This document shows positions 8,673-17,418 of a DNA stretch of 35,099 nucleotides, piece after piece. Source of the DNA: an uncultured Sulfitobacter sp. (GTDB lineage Bacteria > Pseudomonadota > Alphaproteobacteria > Rhodobacterales > Rhodobacteraceae). Made by a program: the position numbers and the translations under genes. Position 1 is the first letter of the stretch. Each line of letters starts with the position of its first letter. Location: the NCBI GenBank assembly GCA_937928635.1, contig CALFWM010000086.1, forward strand, positions 1 through 35,099. Reading direction: 5' to 3'. The notes beneath the pieces are model-generated. The model saw only the letters and a list, made by a program, of their open reading frames with translations. It ran no database searches and had not been told where the DNA came from.

Positions 8673-9317
8673 TTACCCCGTAATGTTGGGATCTCGCCAG
8701 TTTACAACACGCTTGGCGGACGCATGGGCCTCCACACTCTCAGGTTCCGCGAGCTCCGGAAAGAGCTCGGTTATTTCTCGTCGCTGGGCATTTCCGATGC
8801 CTGCGATGGATTGTTTGTTTGGCTGAAAGCTCTCGCTCCAGATGCCGTCAGACAGGATCACCTGATGATCATCAAACACCAGATGGATGTAGGTGATTTC
8901 GGGCACTGCCGCTATGGCAACGTCTTTGAGGTCGGTCAGGCGTTTGGCGGCCACCAATACTTCGCTGTCCTCAAAATAAAGAGTGGGCTGATCATTGCGC
9001 ACCAACACCCGGTGGTTTGGGGAGACCAGCATGTCACGCTCTGGCAAACCGGCGCCCAGGGCACCCTGCCGGATCTCTACAGGTTTGAGATGAGAGGCGC
9101 GTGCAAGGTCTGCCGCACGTAACGTCCGGGTGCCGATCTTGCGGATTTCCTGAATGCCGTTGTCGCGGGTGATGATCCGATCACCCACTTTCAGATTCTC
9201 AATTGCCCGCTCGCCCTTTGCGGTCGCGATGCGGGTGCCCGGTGTAAAACACGGACAGCCCAGAGGCGCGCAATCGCTCCGCATCTCGGCGGTCGGCAGC
9301 TTAATAATATCAGCCAA
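8673..9317 (-). CDS. Stand-alone Hint-domain protein with short N-terminal arm
   Basis: The 214-aa product is almost entirely a Hint domain. Cys23 begins CFTPGTRIATAKGE, followed by SPNHR, the block FDDHQVILSDG and a terminal FPEL segment, all shared with its two neighbours. Only 22 residues precede the catalytic cysteine, and two of them are Cys16 and Cys21. No RTX repeats are present. TTG at 9317 is chosen because AAGGGG lies 7 nt upstream; an in-frame TTG at 9359 would add 14 residues without a good ribosome site. Autocleavage would release a tiny cysteine-containing peptide, or the protein may be a free processing module or a decayed relative. No secretion signal is visible. The function is unknown; the domain identity is firm. 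Confidence 0.8.
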   Translation of the reverse strand: MADIIKLPTAEMRSDCAPLGCPCFTPGTRIATAKGERAIENLKVGDRIITRDNGIQEIRKIGTRTLRAADLARASHLKPVEIRQGALGAGLPERDMLVSPNHRVLVRNDQPTLYFEDSEVLVAAKRLTDLKDVAIAAVPEITYIHLVFDDHQVILSDGIWSESFQPNKQSIAGIGNAQRREITELFPELAEPESVEAHASAKRVVNWRDPNITG

Positions 9318-9520
9318 AATTAGACCCCTTTGCTGGCAGAACGGAGGGTTAAAGTGCAAATATTGACAACTAATGAATTACCATAATTTGAACATATTTT
9401 CGCCTAAAATCGTACACTTACACGGGAAACAGACTATGCACGAACGCGCAACACACCTTCTGATTGAGTGTGTTTCCCTCCCTGAAACAACGCAGCGTTC
9501 AGGCAATTTTTAACGCAAAA

Positions 9521-9544
9521 AGCGGAGCAGTTTCCTGCTCCGCT
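9521..9544 (-). terminator. Hairpin terminator of the large RTX-Hint gene
   Basis: AGCGGAGCAG and CTGCTCCGCT form a perfect 10-bp stem. On the minus strand the loop is GAAA and TTTT follows directly. It lies 65 bp past the stop at 9609 and has the same stem length and loop as the terminator at 8607-8630. Confidence 0.8.
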
Positions 9545-9608
9545 CATGTCGCTAAGGGGCGTAAAATCCCCGCAGCAGCTGCATATTAGATAGTGCGAAT
9601 AATCGCGG

Positions 9609-12600
9609 TTATTTGAGGAGGAGTTTGGCCTCGTGCTTTTTCAGCGAGCGACGGGCAGAGACATAGCCGTCCACACCATCTTGCGTTGCCAGTTCCGGGA
9701 ACAGTTCGAGTATTTCATCGCGCTGCTCTGATCCAATCCCGGCCAGTGACATGTCACCCGGCTGGAAGCTCTCAGTCCAGGTGCCATCAGACAGGATAAC
9801 CTCGTGCTGATCAAACATCACATGGATGTAGGTGGTATGAGAGACCTCTACGATGTCGATGCCCTCCATCCCGATCAGGTGTTTCGCCGCGACCAGCACT
9901 TCACGCTCTTCAAAGTAAAGCGCTGTTTTGTCGTTGGCCACCAGCACGCGGTGGTTCGGTGAAACCATCATGTCGCGTTCGGGCAAATCATTCCCAAGCG
10001 CGCCCTGACGGATCAGAACCGGTTTCAGATGCACCGCGCGTTCCAGTTCAGCACCAGACATGTCACGTGCACCAACCCAACGGATTTTCTGAATGCCATT
10101 GTCACGCGTGATCACACGGTCGCCCACTTTCAGATCCTCCACCGCGATTTCACCCTTGGGTGTGGCGATTTTGGTGCCCGGTGTGAAACAGGGAATGATG
10201 TTTTCGATCTCTTCAAACACCAGCGTGCCCGCATCATTCCCGTCTGCATCCAGATAGGTGACAATGCCGTCTTCCCTGTCATCAGACGTAAAGGTGATCG
10301 ACAGGGAACCGCCCTCAGGCGCAGAACCGGTCAGGTCGAGCGTGTCAACGTCATCACCAGCGGAGCCGCCGTCCACCGCGTCACCCGCATTGACGTTGAC
10401 AAAGGTATCGCGATCCGCGCCGCCGCTCAGGGTGTCGTTGCCGCCACCCCCATCCAGTTGGTCGTTGCCCTGTCCGCCCAACAGGTTGTCATCGCCGTCG
10501 CCACCAAGCAGATCATCGTCGCCCAGGTTGCCGCGCAGCGTGTCGTCACCGATGCCCCCGTCAAGGGAGTCGTTGTCGCCACCCCCCCTCAGGCTGTCAT
10601 CGCCCTGACCGCCAATCAGCGTGTCCTCGCCGGCGTTGCCATTCAGCGTATCATCGTCGATCTGACCGTCGATAAAGTCGTTGCCCGACCCGCCGTTCAG
10701 CACATCATCGTCGTCCGCGCCAAAGATCATATCGTTGCCGGCACCGCCGTTGACCGTGTCCTGACCGTTGTCAGGGTTGCGATCAGGGGAAAATCCGCCC
10801 AGGTCTTCGTCAGGGATATCCAGAACATCCAGGCCCAGATCAGGATCATTGCCGGCAAAGATCGTGTCGTCGCCCGCACCGCCATCGATCAGGTCATTGC
10901 CTTCACCCCCGACAATCCGGTCATTGCCGTCGTCACCTGTGACGATGTCATCATCAATGCCCGCGTTGATAACGTCATCACCCGCGCCACCCGTGATCGT
11001 ATCGCGGTCATCGCCTGTGGTGATGGTGTCATTGCCATCGCCACCATCAACGCTGTCGCGGTCGTTTTCAGGGTCCGCATCCGGGTCAAAGCCCAGCGGG
11101 TCAGTTGTTGCAAAAGGATAGCCCAGATCAGGTGCCAGTTCGCCGCTGCTGGTGTCAATCACGTCATCGCCATCACCACCCTCAACGGTGTCGTTGCCCA
11201 CGCCGGTGATCACGGTGTCATCACCGCCGCCCGCCTGAACGGAGTCGTCGTTGGGTTCTGACCCAACCAGAATGGCAGGATCGTCGTTGATCACGTCACC
11301 CTCCGGGTCGCCCACAAAGTTTTCGTCGATCAGTTCACCCTCATCGGTGCCGGTGACAATGCCGTTGCGCGGGTCTGCGCCCACGCTGATGGTGGCAACG
11401 CCTTGGTCCGACAGCCCATCGGGGTCTGTGACTGTGTAGGTAATGGTCGCCGCGCCCTCAAACCCATCCGCGGGGGTAAAGGTGACGGTGCCATCGCCAT
11501 TATCAACAAGTGTGCCCTGTTCGGCAGGCACGCTGGCCGCCCCAAGGGTCAGGACATCGCCGTCAACGTCGATGTCATTGCCCACCAGATCAATCACCAC
11601 TGGCGTGCCAAAAGATGTTGTGGCTGTATCATCCACAGCTTCCGGCGCGTCGTTGATCGGGTTTACAGTGACAAACACGGTGCCCGTGTCGGTGCCGCCA
11701 TTGCCATCATCAATGGTGTAGGTGATCGTGGTTTCACCGTTAAAGTTCGGGTTTGGTGTGAAAGACACCGTGCCATCGGGCGCAAAGGTGACCTCGCCAT
11801 CCGGGCTGCTGGCGGAGGTGACTGTAAGAGTGTCGCCGTTGCCATCCACATCGTTGTCCAGCACATTCAGCACTGCGGTGGTGTCTTCGTCCAGGGTCAG
11901 GGTGTCATCGCCCGCCGTGGGGGCGATGTTGTCGGGCAGCAGGATGTTCTCGATCTCGGTAAAGGCCAATGTGCTGACAACGTTGCCCTGAACATCCAGA
12001 AATTCCACCGCGCCGGACGTCGAGTTGCCGTCCGGGTCAACGATCTCATTGATAATCCGCAAGGGGCCTGCGTCACGCAGATCAAGGGTGTCATTGTCAG
12101 TGCCGCCGGCACCACCATCGACAAGGTCATCTGTATCGCTGCCGATGATCAGGTCAGAGCCGTCTCCCCCAATCAGCGTATCTGCGCCCGCACCCCCGGA
12201 GAGCGTATCATCGCCATCCTCGCCAAAGATCAGGTCATCGCCGTCACCGCCCACAAGGCTGTCATTGCCGCCCACAACCGGGCCGCCCGTTGTCGCATCA
12301 AAATAGACATCCGTAATGTTAATGCCGGAGTTGTTGCTGCCATCCTGGCTGTGTTCGATCACGATGCGTGACACAGGGCCGGGAATATTGACCAGAACGG
12401 AATATTCCGGGCTGTCATCGGGCAGGAAACCACCGTTGCTGTCGGCCGAGTCATTGCCCGCCACGCCATCTGTGTCGAGCAAGGTCACAAGTACGCCACC
12501 GCTGAGGTTCACCTCAATCGGATTGCCCGCCAGATCAAAGGCCTGCACGCGCACAACGCCATCGCCATCCACATCGTTGATGCGGAAATCGACGTTGTTC

Positions 12601-13646
12601 ACCGCCTCAGAGAAATCAAGCGCATAGGTGCTGGCATTGCCAGAACCGTTTGTCACGCTGTCCAGAGAGGAGCGCGCATCTGCGGTCTCTCCCCCTGTGG
12701 GGATATCGGTCACCAGCCCAAGGTCATCGGAGAACTGGGTTGTAACACCTGCGTCTGCCGCACTTTCGTTAAAGCTGACCGTGACATTGCCGGTGTTCTG
12801 GCTAAATCCGCCACTCAGGCTTTGGCCGTCCGGCGCGTCAGCCAGATCCCATTCAAAGCTCTCGCGTACGGTCTGAATCTCGGGGCCGTTAAACTCACGG
12901 TCGCCATAGATCACATCATCACCGGCACCGCCTTCGACCACATCATCACCCGCCCCTGCAAAGACGTCGTCGTCGCCTTCACCCGCAATCACGGTGTCAT
13001 TGCCGCCTTGCGCGTCTACGATATCATCCTGCGGGCCTTCGCCGGGCAGCAGCGCATCATTGTTATCAATGCGGTCGCCCTCCGGGTCCCCGTCATAGTT
13101 GATGTCGATCAGTTCACCATCGTCACCGTTTGACACGATGCCATCCGGGTCCGCGACCTGATCTATGTTGTCATTGAAAATCAGGTTGTCGATTGCGCCT
13201 GAGCCGCGAAATTCGACTTCAAAGCGCACAGTGCCCGGCACGTCGAGCACAACATCGCGTTCGCCGCCGTCGCCGGTTGGGTCAACAAACTGTTCTTTGA
13301 TGACGGCGCCATCTGCATCAAAGAAACGGATCAGCGTGCCTGGCTCATTGGTCTCTTCAATGTCTTTAAAGGTGATGCCTTTGATTGTCACCGCGTCGTC
13401 AAAATCAAAAAAGATACTGCCGCCCGACGCATTGTCGTCCGGGTCAGAGCTGTCTCCATCCTCGGAAATGATCAACACGCCGCCCAATGCGTTGGAAGCA
13501 AGGTCAGTGTCCCCGCCCGTCGGGTTGGCTGTGTCAAAAATCATCGCCTCACCGGACCCGCCGGTGGCTGAAATGGTCACGCCTGCGTATTCGTCGTCAA
13601 TTACGGTGCCAGCATCGAATGCATTAAAATCAAGAGTTCTGATCAT
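9609..13646 (-). CDS. Large RTX/cadherin-like protein with C-terminal Hint domain
   Basis: The 1345-aa, very acidic product is modular. It has an N-terminal beta domain (about 1-160), a short RTX block (about 210-250), a second beta domain (about 265-435), RTX repeats (about 450-505), two tandem cadherin-like Ig-type repeats (about 574-760; each opens with a DD-T segment and has a 'NDxDxDGDxL' core), a long RTX block (about 790-1120) and a Hint domain from Cys1153 (CFTPGTKIATPKGE, SPNHR, FDQHEVILSDG, FPEL). It is probably an exported, Ca2+-folded surface or matrix protein whose C-terminus self-processes. An AGGAG lies 9 nt before the ATG. It has its own terminator and a very long upstream region. 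No type I exporter is in the window. The domain calls are firm; the cellular role is inferred. Confidence 0.88.
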   Translation of the reverse strand: MIRTLDFNAFDAGTVIDDEYAGVTISATGGSGEAMIFDTANPTGGDTDLASNALGGVLIISEDGDSSDPDDNASGGSIFFDFDDAVTIKGITFKDIEETNEPGTLIRFFDADGAVIKEQFVDPTGDGGERDVVLDVPGTVRFEVEFRGSGAIDNLIFNDNIDQVADPDGIVSNGDDGELIDINYDGDPEGDRIDNNDALLPGEGPQDDIVDAQGGNDTVIAGEGDDDVFAGAGDDVVEGGAGDDVIYGDREFNGPEIQTVRESFEWDLADAPDGQSLSGGFSQNTGNVTVSFNESAADAGVTTQFSDDLGLVTDIPTGGETADARSSLDSVTNGSGNASTYALDFSEAVNNVDFRINDVDGDGVVRVQAFDLAGNPIEVNLSGGVLVTLLDTDGVAGNDSADSNGGFLPDDSPEYSVLVNIPGPVSRIVIEHSQDGSNNSGINITDVYFDATTGGPVVGGNDSLVGGDGDDLIFGEDGDDTLSGGAGADTLIGGDGSDLIIGSDTDDLVDGGAGGTDNDTLDLRDAGPLRIINEIVDPDGNSTSGAVEFLDVQGNVVSTLAFTEIENILLPDNIAPTAGDDTLTLDEDTTAVLNVLDNDVDGNGDTLTVTSASSPDGEVTFAPDGTVSFTPNPNFNGETTITYTIDDGNGGTDTGTVFVTVNPINDAPEAVDDTATTSFGTPVVIDLVGNDIDVDGDVLTLGAASVPAEQGTLVDNGDGTVTFTPADGFEGAATITYTVTDPDGLSDQGVATISVGADPRNGIVTGTDEGELIDENFVGDPEGDVINDDPAILVGSEPNDDSVQAGGGDDTVITGVGNDTVEGGDGDDVIDTSSGELAPDLGYPFATTDPLGFDPDADPENDRDSVDGGDGNDTITTGDDRDTITGGAGDDVINAGIDDDIVTGDDGNDRIVGGEGNDLIDGGAGDDTIFAGNDPDLGLDVLDIPDEDLGGFSPDRNPDNGQDTVNGGAGNDMIFGADDDDVLNGGSGNDFIDGQIDDDTLNGNAGEDTLIGGQGDDSLRGGGDNDSLDGGIGDDTLRGNLGDDDLLGGDGDDNLLGGQGNDQLDGGGGNDTLSGGADRDTFVNVNAGDAVDGGSAGDDVDTLDLTGSAPEGGSLSITFTSDDREDGIVTYLDADGNDAGTLVFEEIENIIPCFTPGTKIATPKGEIAVEDLKVGDRVITRDNGIQKIRWVGARDMSGAELERAVHLKPVLIRQGALGNDLPERDMMVSPNHRVLVANDKTALYFEEREVLVAAKHLIGMEGIDIVEVSHTTYIHVMFDQHEVILSDGTWTESFQPGDMSLAGIGSEQRDEILELFPELATQDGVDGYVSARRSLKKHEAKLLLK

Positions 13647-14725
13647 TGGGAATGTCTCCTAGGACTGGGTGCGCAAGGCACGCATCGCGGCCGAATTTGC
13701 TTTTGGTTCGGTTAGGGCAACGGGCGCAGCCGCCTGAAAATGGAGGACGTACATCACACGCAGGTCAGTCAGGTCTTGTCTTGGTACACAGTTCACTTGG
13801 TACGCTCCGGTTCAAATCACACGCCCCAGAGGCTCTGACGACAGGTCCAGACGACACACACTTTTTGACGAACACAGACAGGAGCGCCTTACGGCAGGCT
13901 GGCCAAGAAGTTTCACTTCCTGACTTCGCGCGCGGATACAACACAAAAATGCGGCGTATACACGTCTCCCGCACAGTATGCGTGCGTTAAAAGTGCGGCC
14001 GCCCCCGTGACCTACAGACAGTGCCCCCCAGTTGGGCAATCCAACACATAGCTCTTGGAAACGGTCCAACAAAGCGAAAAATGTCGGAAAAGTGTCATCA
14101 AAGGGTCCGGGTCAGTAAATTCGTGAACAGATCCATGGTTAATAAAATGGGAAAAACCTGGGCCAATTTTGGCTGACCTAGGGTCAGGAAAAGCCCCGGA
14201 AAGCTATATAAATATGGCGGTTTGAGGCTTTTTTGTTCACGCCCTGCCGCCAGACGCAGGGGGGCGCAAGTTGACTGCCACGATTGGGAGTAAACTTAAT
14301 GGTAACGCTGATGTTAAGGACATATTCCCGTCTTATTTGAAGTATATGTGTCCATCATTTGGAACCAATCGTTGATTTCCAGCAAAATTGGTTCCCGATT
14401 AACGGGTAAATCGCCACATTTTCCTAGAATCAAGAATTAATTTTTCTAAAGTTTTTGGGCACCTAAAGCGCCCTGCCGAAAATCTGAATCGCCAATACCC
14501 TGCCAGAAACGTTCCGTTTCATCGGGTGAGGTAATGTAAGGTGCGTCACGTATTTTGTATTTCGCTCTGACGCAGCCAGTTTTTCAATGCCTGCCCCCCG
14601 TTCATTGTGCCGGTTTCGTCCAACCTGCACACCGGCAGATTTTTGGGTGTTGAAACGAGATCCAGAGGCCGAGGCCGAGGCCGCAACGCGGACCTTGCGC
14701 ATCTGTGTCGCAATCAGAAAACAGG
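13647..14725. other. Long intergenic region with inverted repeats, no clear protein gene
   Basis: About 1.1 kb separates the large RTX gene from tRNA-Leu. Frames here are short and show no family resemblance. Symmetric elements are CTGACC-TAG-GGTCAG (14173-14187) and GGAACCAAT (14361-14369) pairing with ATTGGTTCC (14387-14395). The stretch 14100-14460 is clearly AT-richer than the genes around it. It must hold the promoter of the RTX gene (minus strand) and may encode a small RNA. Confidence 0.5.
14271..14460 (+). ncRNA. Possible small RNA or structured leader (speculative)
   Basis: TTGACT at 14271-14276 and CTTAAT at 14295-14300 resemble -35 and -10 boxes with an 18-bp spacer. Downstream are an imperfect hairpin (GGACA at 14317-14321 with TGTCC at 14349-14353) and a 9-bp hairpin (14361-14369 with 14387-14395). 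T-rich runs follow at about 14440-14457. No plus-strand gene starts before 14943. This could instead be regulatory DNA for the opposite strand. Confidence 0.2.
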
Positions 14726-14809
14726 TGGTACCCGAGGCCGGACTTGAACCGGCACGCCTCGCGGCAACGGATTTTGAATCCGTCGTGTCTACCATTCCAC
14801 CACTCGGGC
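14726..14809 (-). tRNA. tRNA-Leu (anticodon CAA)
   Basis: Read on the minus strand, the acceptor GCCCGAG pairs with CTCGGGT, followed by A and an encoded CCA (84 nt with CCA). The anticodon arm ACGGA-TTCAAAA-TCCGT gives anticodon CAA at 14774-14776. A short variable arm (GCCGCGAGGC) and GGTTCAAGTCC in the T arm fit a class II leucine tRNA reading UUG. Confidence 0.96.
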
Positions 14810-14942
14810 ACGCCCCGCTCCTTTAGCGCGCACAAACCGGGGCGACAAGTGCAATTTATCCATTCCACATCAGACAGACCTCTTGACCCAGCGGTCCGCC
14901 CGTGATGTTCCAGAGCCCAGACACAGTTTGGAGCCACCCCTC

Positions 14943-15521
14943 GTGATCAAACGCCTATATGACTGGACACTCAGCCTTGCCCAACATCCCCGTGCCCTTT
15001 GGGCGCTGGCGGTTGTGGCCTTTGTCGAAAGTTCCTTTTTCCCGATCCCGCCGGACATCATCATGATCCCGATGATCATTGCACGCCCCAACCGGGCGTT
15101 TGTAATTGCCGGTGTGGCGCTGGTGGCCTCGGTCCTGGGCGGGATGTTGGGCTATGTGATCGGGGCCTTTGCCTTTGAAACCATCGGCCAGCCCATTCTG
15201 GAAAGCCTTGGCAAGTCGGATTCCATGGCGGAATTCTCGACCCGGTTCAACGACGTGGGCTTCTGGGCGGTGCTGGCGGCGGGTGTGACGCCCTTCCCCT
15301 ACAAGGTCATCACCATCATGTCGGGGTGGACGGCTATGCCGCTGGGTACGTTCATTCTGACCTCAATCCTCGCACGCGGCTTGCGGTTTTTTCTTGTGGC
15401 CTTCCTGTTATGGAAATTCGGCGTGCCGATCCGTGATTTCATCGAAAAGCGACTGCCGCTGATGTTCACCCTGTTTGTCATTCTGCTGTTTGGCGGGTTT
15501 GCCGCGCTGAAATACCTATGA
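14943..15521 (+). CDS. YqaA/DedA-type (SNARE-associated family) membrane protein
   Basis: The 192-aa product has several hydrophobic helices and the segment VESSFFPIPPDIIMIP, which is the family's E-xxx-FP-x-PPD signature. Basic and glycine residues follow in GVTPFPYKVITIMSG, also typical of YqaA proteins. Relatives sit in the inner membrane; DedA-like proteins are linked to lipid handling and envelope homeostasis, but the substrate of YqaA members is not settled. GTG at 14943 is chosen because GGAG lies about 9 nt upstream and the sequence then matches the family start; an upstream TTG at 14883 is less likely. The stop overlaps the next start as ATGA, so it is translationally coupled to the DsbB-like gene. 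Confidence 0.85.
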   Translation: MIKRLYDWTLSLAQHPRALWALAVVAFVESSFFPIPPDIIMIPMIIARPNRAFVIAGVALVASVLGGMLGYVIGAFAFETIGQPILESLGKSDSMAEFSTRFNDVGFWAVLAAGVTPFPYKVITIMSGWTAMPLGTFILTSILARGLRFFLVAFLLWKFGVPIRDFIEKRLPLMFTLFVILLFGGFAALKYL

Positions 15522-15982
15522 ACCAGCGCGCCCTGATCCTGCTGGCCACATTGGGCTCAGCCGCCATGCTGCTGGGCGCATTTGCCTTTCAGCACATTGG
15601 TGGATTTGCACCCTGCAAAATGTGTTTCTGGCAACGCTGGCCCCACGGCGCGGCGGTGCTCATTGGCGTGTTGCTGTTGCTGGGCGGGCCGCGTCTGATG
15701 ATCTGGGCAGGCGCGGCGGCGGCGGCAATCACCTCCGGGATTGGCTTTTATCACGCGGGCGTCGAATGGCGCTGGTGGCCCGGCCCCACCTCGTGTTCCG
15801 GCAGTGGGGCCGACTTTGGCGCAATGAGCGGCAGTGATTTGCTCTCCACCGACACCCCAAGCGGCATCGTCATGTGTGATGAAATCGTCTGGCAATTGCT
15901 TGGCCTGTCCATGGCGGGCTGGAACGCGGTCATTTCGCTCGGGTTGGTCTGCATCTGGATGATCGCGGCGCGCCGCGCCTGA
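15518..15982 (+). CDS. DsbB-like disulfide bond formation protein
   Basis: The 154-aa product has four predicted membrane helices. It carries the first redox pair C33-K-M-C36 just after helix 1, followed by WQRWPH, and a second pair, C93 and C120, in the second periplasmic loop. DsbB family proteins reoxidise DsbA and pass electrons to quinone in the inner membrane. It starts with a 4-bp ATGA overlap with the YqaA-type gene, so the two are probably expressed together. The loop between C93 and C120 is somewhat short and acidic compared with E. coli DsbB, which is usual in alphaproteobacterial DsbB. No DsbA is encoded in the window. Confidence 0.88.
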   Translation: MNQRALILLATLGSAAMLLGAFAFQHIGGFAPCKMCFWQRWPHGAAVLIGVLLLLGGPRLMIWAGAAAAAITSGIGFYHAGVEWRWWPGPTSCSGSGADFGAMSGSDLLSTDTPSGIVMCDEIVWQLLGLSMAGWNAVISLGLVCIWMIAARRA

Positions 15983-16126
15983 GCAAGACGCCATGCCCGT
16001 CATACCTATTACGCACCAAAATTCGCCCGCAGACGCTTGTAACGTGTGCGCCCTTCTGTAAGCTGACCCCATTATACCGCGTTACCAGCGTTGACGCGTG
16101 CATCACATTTCATCGGGGGATTTACT

Positions 16127-17368
16127 TTGGGTACTGTCTATTTGGCCGCGAATGCCATTCCTGGCACATTGAACGTTTTTGGTCACCTTCAACTGGTGTT
16201 TCAGGGCGATAACAACACGTGGGCCGAGCTTGAGGTGCAGGCCCCGACCGATCTTTTGATGGGCGACGTTCTCTTGCTGGGCGACTGGGTGTTTCACACC
16301 GATGGGACGCGTGACCATGGCACAACTGAATTTGTGGACAGTGACGGGACAATTCTTGACCCCAGCAACTACCTGCGCATGGAACTGGGCACCCGCGACG
16401 GGCAAACCGCCGAAGAGCTTTGGGAAGCAGCGATCAATTTTGCGTCCGCCCTCTCCGTCAGCGCCAATGGGGCAGAATATGACGTCAACCAAAACAGCAA
16501 CTCCTTTGCTTTCACCCTGCTCGAAGGACTGGGATACAACGCCAGCAGCCTGATTTCACAACTCAGCAGCGTTGGCCCGTTTCCGGGTGCGAGCCTGAAT
16601 GTCTTGCAGGACCGTGTGGTGCTGGAAAGCCTGCCCGGCCCGGGCGGTGATTTCATATCCTTCATCGGCATCGAAACCGCAGGTTCCCTGGGCAGTGATG
16701 CCCTTGTGGGGGGCCGTGTGCAGGACGAATTGTTTGGCCTTTACAGCGATGATTTTCTCAGCGGGCTCGGCGGAACAGATCTGTTGGTCGGCTCCCGTGG
16801 GGACGACCTGATTTCAGGCGGGACAGGCCAGGACGCTGCCGCCTATTTTGATGCGACCAATGGGGTAGATGTGAACCTCGCGCAGTCGCGCGGTGTGGAC
16901 CGCGCGGGCATGGGCACCGATACGCTGCTCTCTATTGAGGACGCGGTTGGTTCCTTTGGCCTTGATAATCTGACCGGCGATAATGGTGCCAACCTGCTGA
17001 GCGGCCTGTCCGGCAGCGACAGTTTGCGCGGGGCCAGCGGCGATGACACCCTGATGGGCGATGCGGGCAACGATACCCTGCGCGGCGATGCGGGCCGTGA
17101 TGTCATTGACGGCGGTTCTGGCAATGATCTGTTGTGGGGCGGCGCGGATGCGGATGTGTTCTTTTTCCAGACCAATGATCAGGGCGCGGTCATTCAGGAC
17201 TTTCAGGTCGGGGTTGACTTCATCCTGATCGACAGCGCCACCGACCGCTTTGATCAGATCGGCTTTTCCTCAACCGAGCAAGGGGTCGAAATGCGCTTTG
17301 CCGGGAATACAGTTTTGTTCAACGGCGTCTTTCAGGTGATTGATGAGGATCATTTCTTCTTTGCGTAA
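16127..17368 (+). CDS. RTX calcium-binding protein without Hint domain
   Basis: The 413-aa product has a unique N-terminal half to about residue 195, then RTX-type repeats (about 195-345, for example GASGDDTLMGDAGNDTL). A serralysin-like stretch with 'SIEDAVGS' interrupts the repeats. The C-terminus has an IQDFQVGVDFI motif and ends in DEDHFFFA; this hydrophobic, acidic tail is the kind recognised by type I exporters. It is therefore probably exported and folded by Ca2+ outside the cell. There is no protease zinc motif. TTG at 16127 is chosen because GGGGGA lies 6 nt upstream; another in-frame TTG at 16091 would add 12 residues. Unlike the three related proteins at 6627-13646 it has no CFTPGT Hint domain. 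Confidence 0.78.
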   Translation: MGTVYLAANAIPGTLNVFGHLQLVFQGDNNTWAELEVQAPTDLLMGDVLLLGDWVFHTDGTRDHGTTEFVDSDGTILDPSNYLRMELGTRDGQTAEELWEAAINFASALSVSANGAEYDVNQNSNSFAFTLLEGLGYNASSLISQLSSVGPFPGASLNVLQDRVVLESLPGPGGDFISFIGIETAGSLGSDALVGGRVQDELFGLYSDDFLSGLGGTDLLVGSRGDDLISGGTGQDAAAYFDATNGVDVNLAQSRGVDRAGMGTDTLLSIEDAVGSFGLDNLTGDNGANLLSGLSGSDSLRGASGDDTLMGDAGNDTLRGDAGRDVIDGGSGNDLLWGGADADVFFFQTNDQGAVIQDFQVGVDFILIDSATDRFDQIGFSSTEQGVEMRFAGNTVLFNGVFQVIDEDHFFFA

Positions 17369-17418
17369 TGGCGTGATTTGCATCGCGTTCGTACAGTATT
17401 TGTGCAAAACTGTTGCCT

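Noticed and set aside
10400..11250. Repeat array that could suggest CRISPR or tandem DNA repeats
   Set aside because: The periodicity is that of RTX nonapeptide codons in frame with the large gene; there are no constant repeats with unique spacers.
10029..11261. A 410-codon plus-strand frame
   Set aside because: It is antisense to the repetitive RTX region; the biased Asp/Gly codons of the real gene leave this frame open. No domain is recognisable in it.
14299..14340. A 13-codon leader frame with GGGAG 8 nt upstream
   Set aside because: Too short and without a coding gene downstream on that strand; it also overlaps a possible promoter, so it is not annotated.
14726..14809. tRNA-Leu as integration site of a genomic island
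   Set aside because: No integrase, direct repeat of the tRNA 3' end or mobile genes are present around it.
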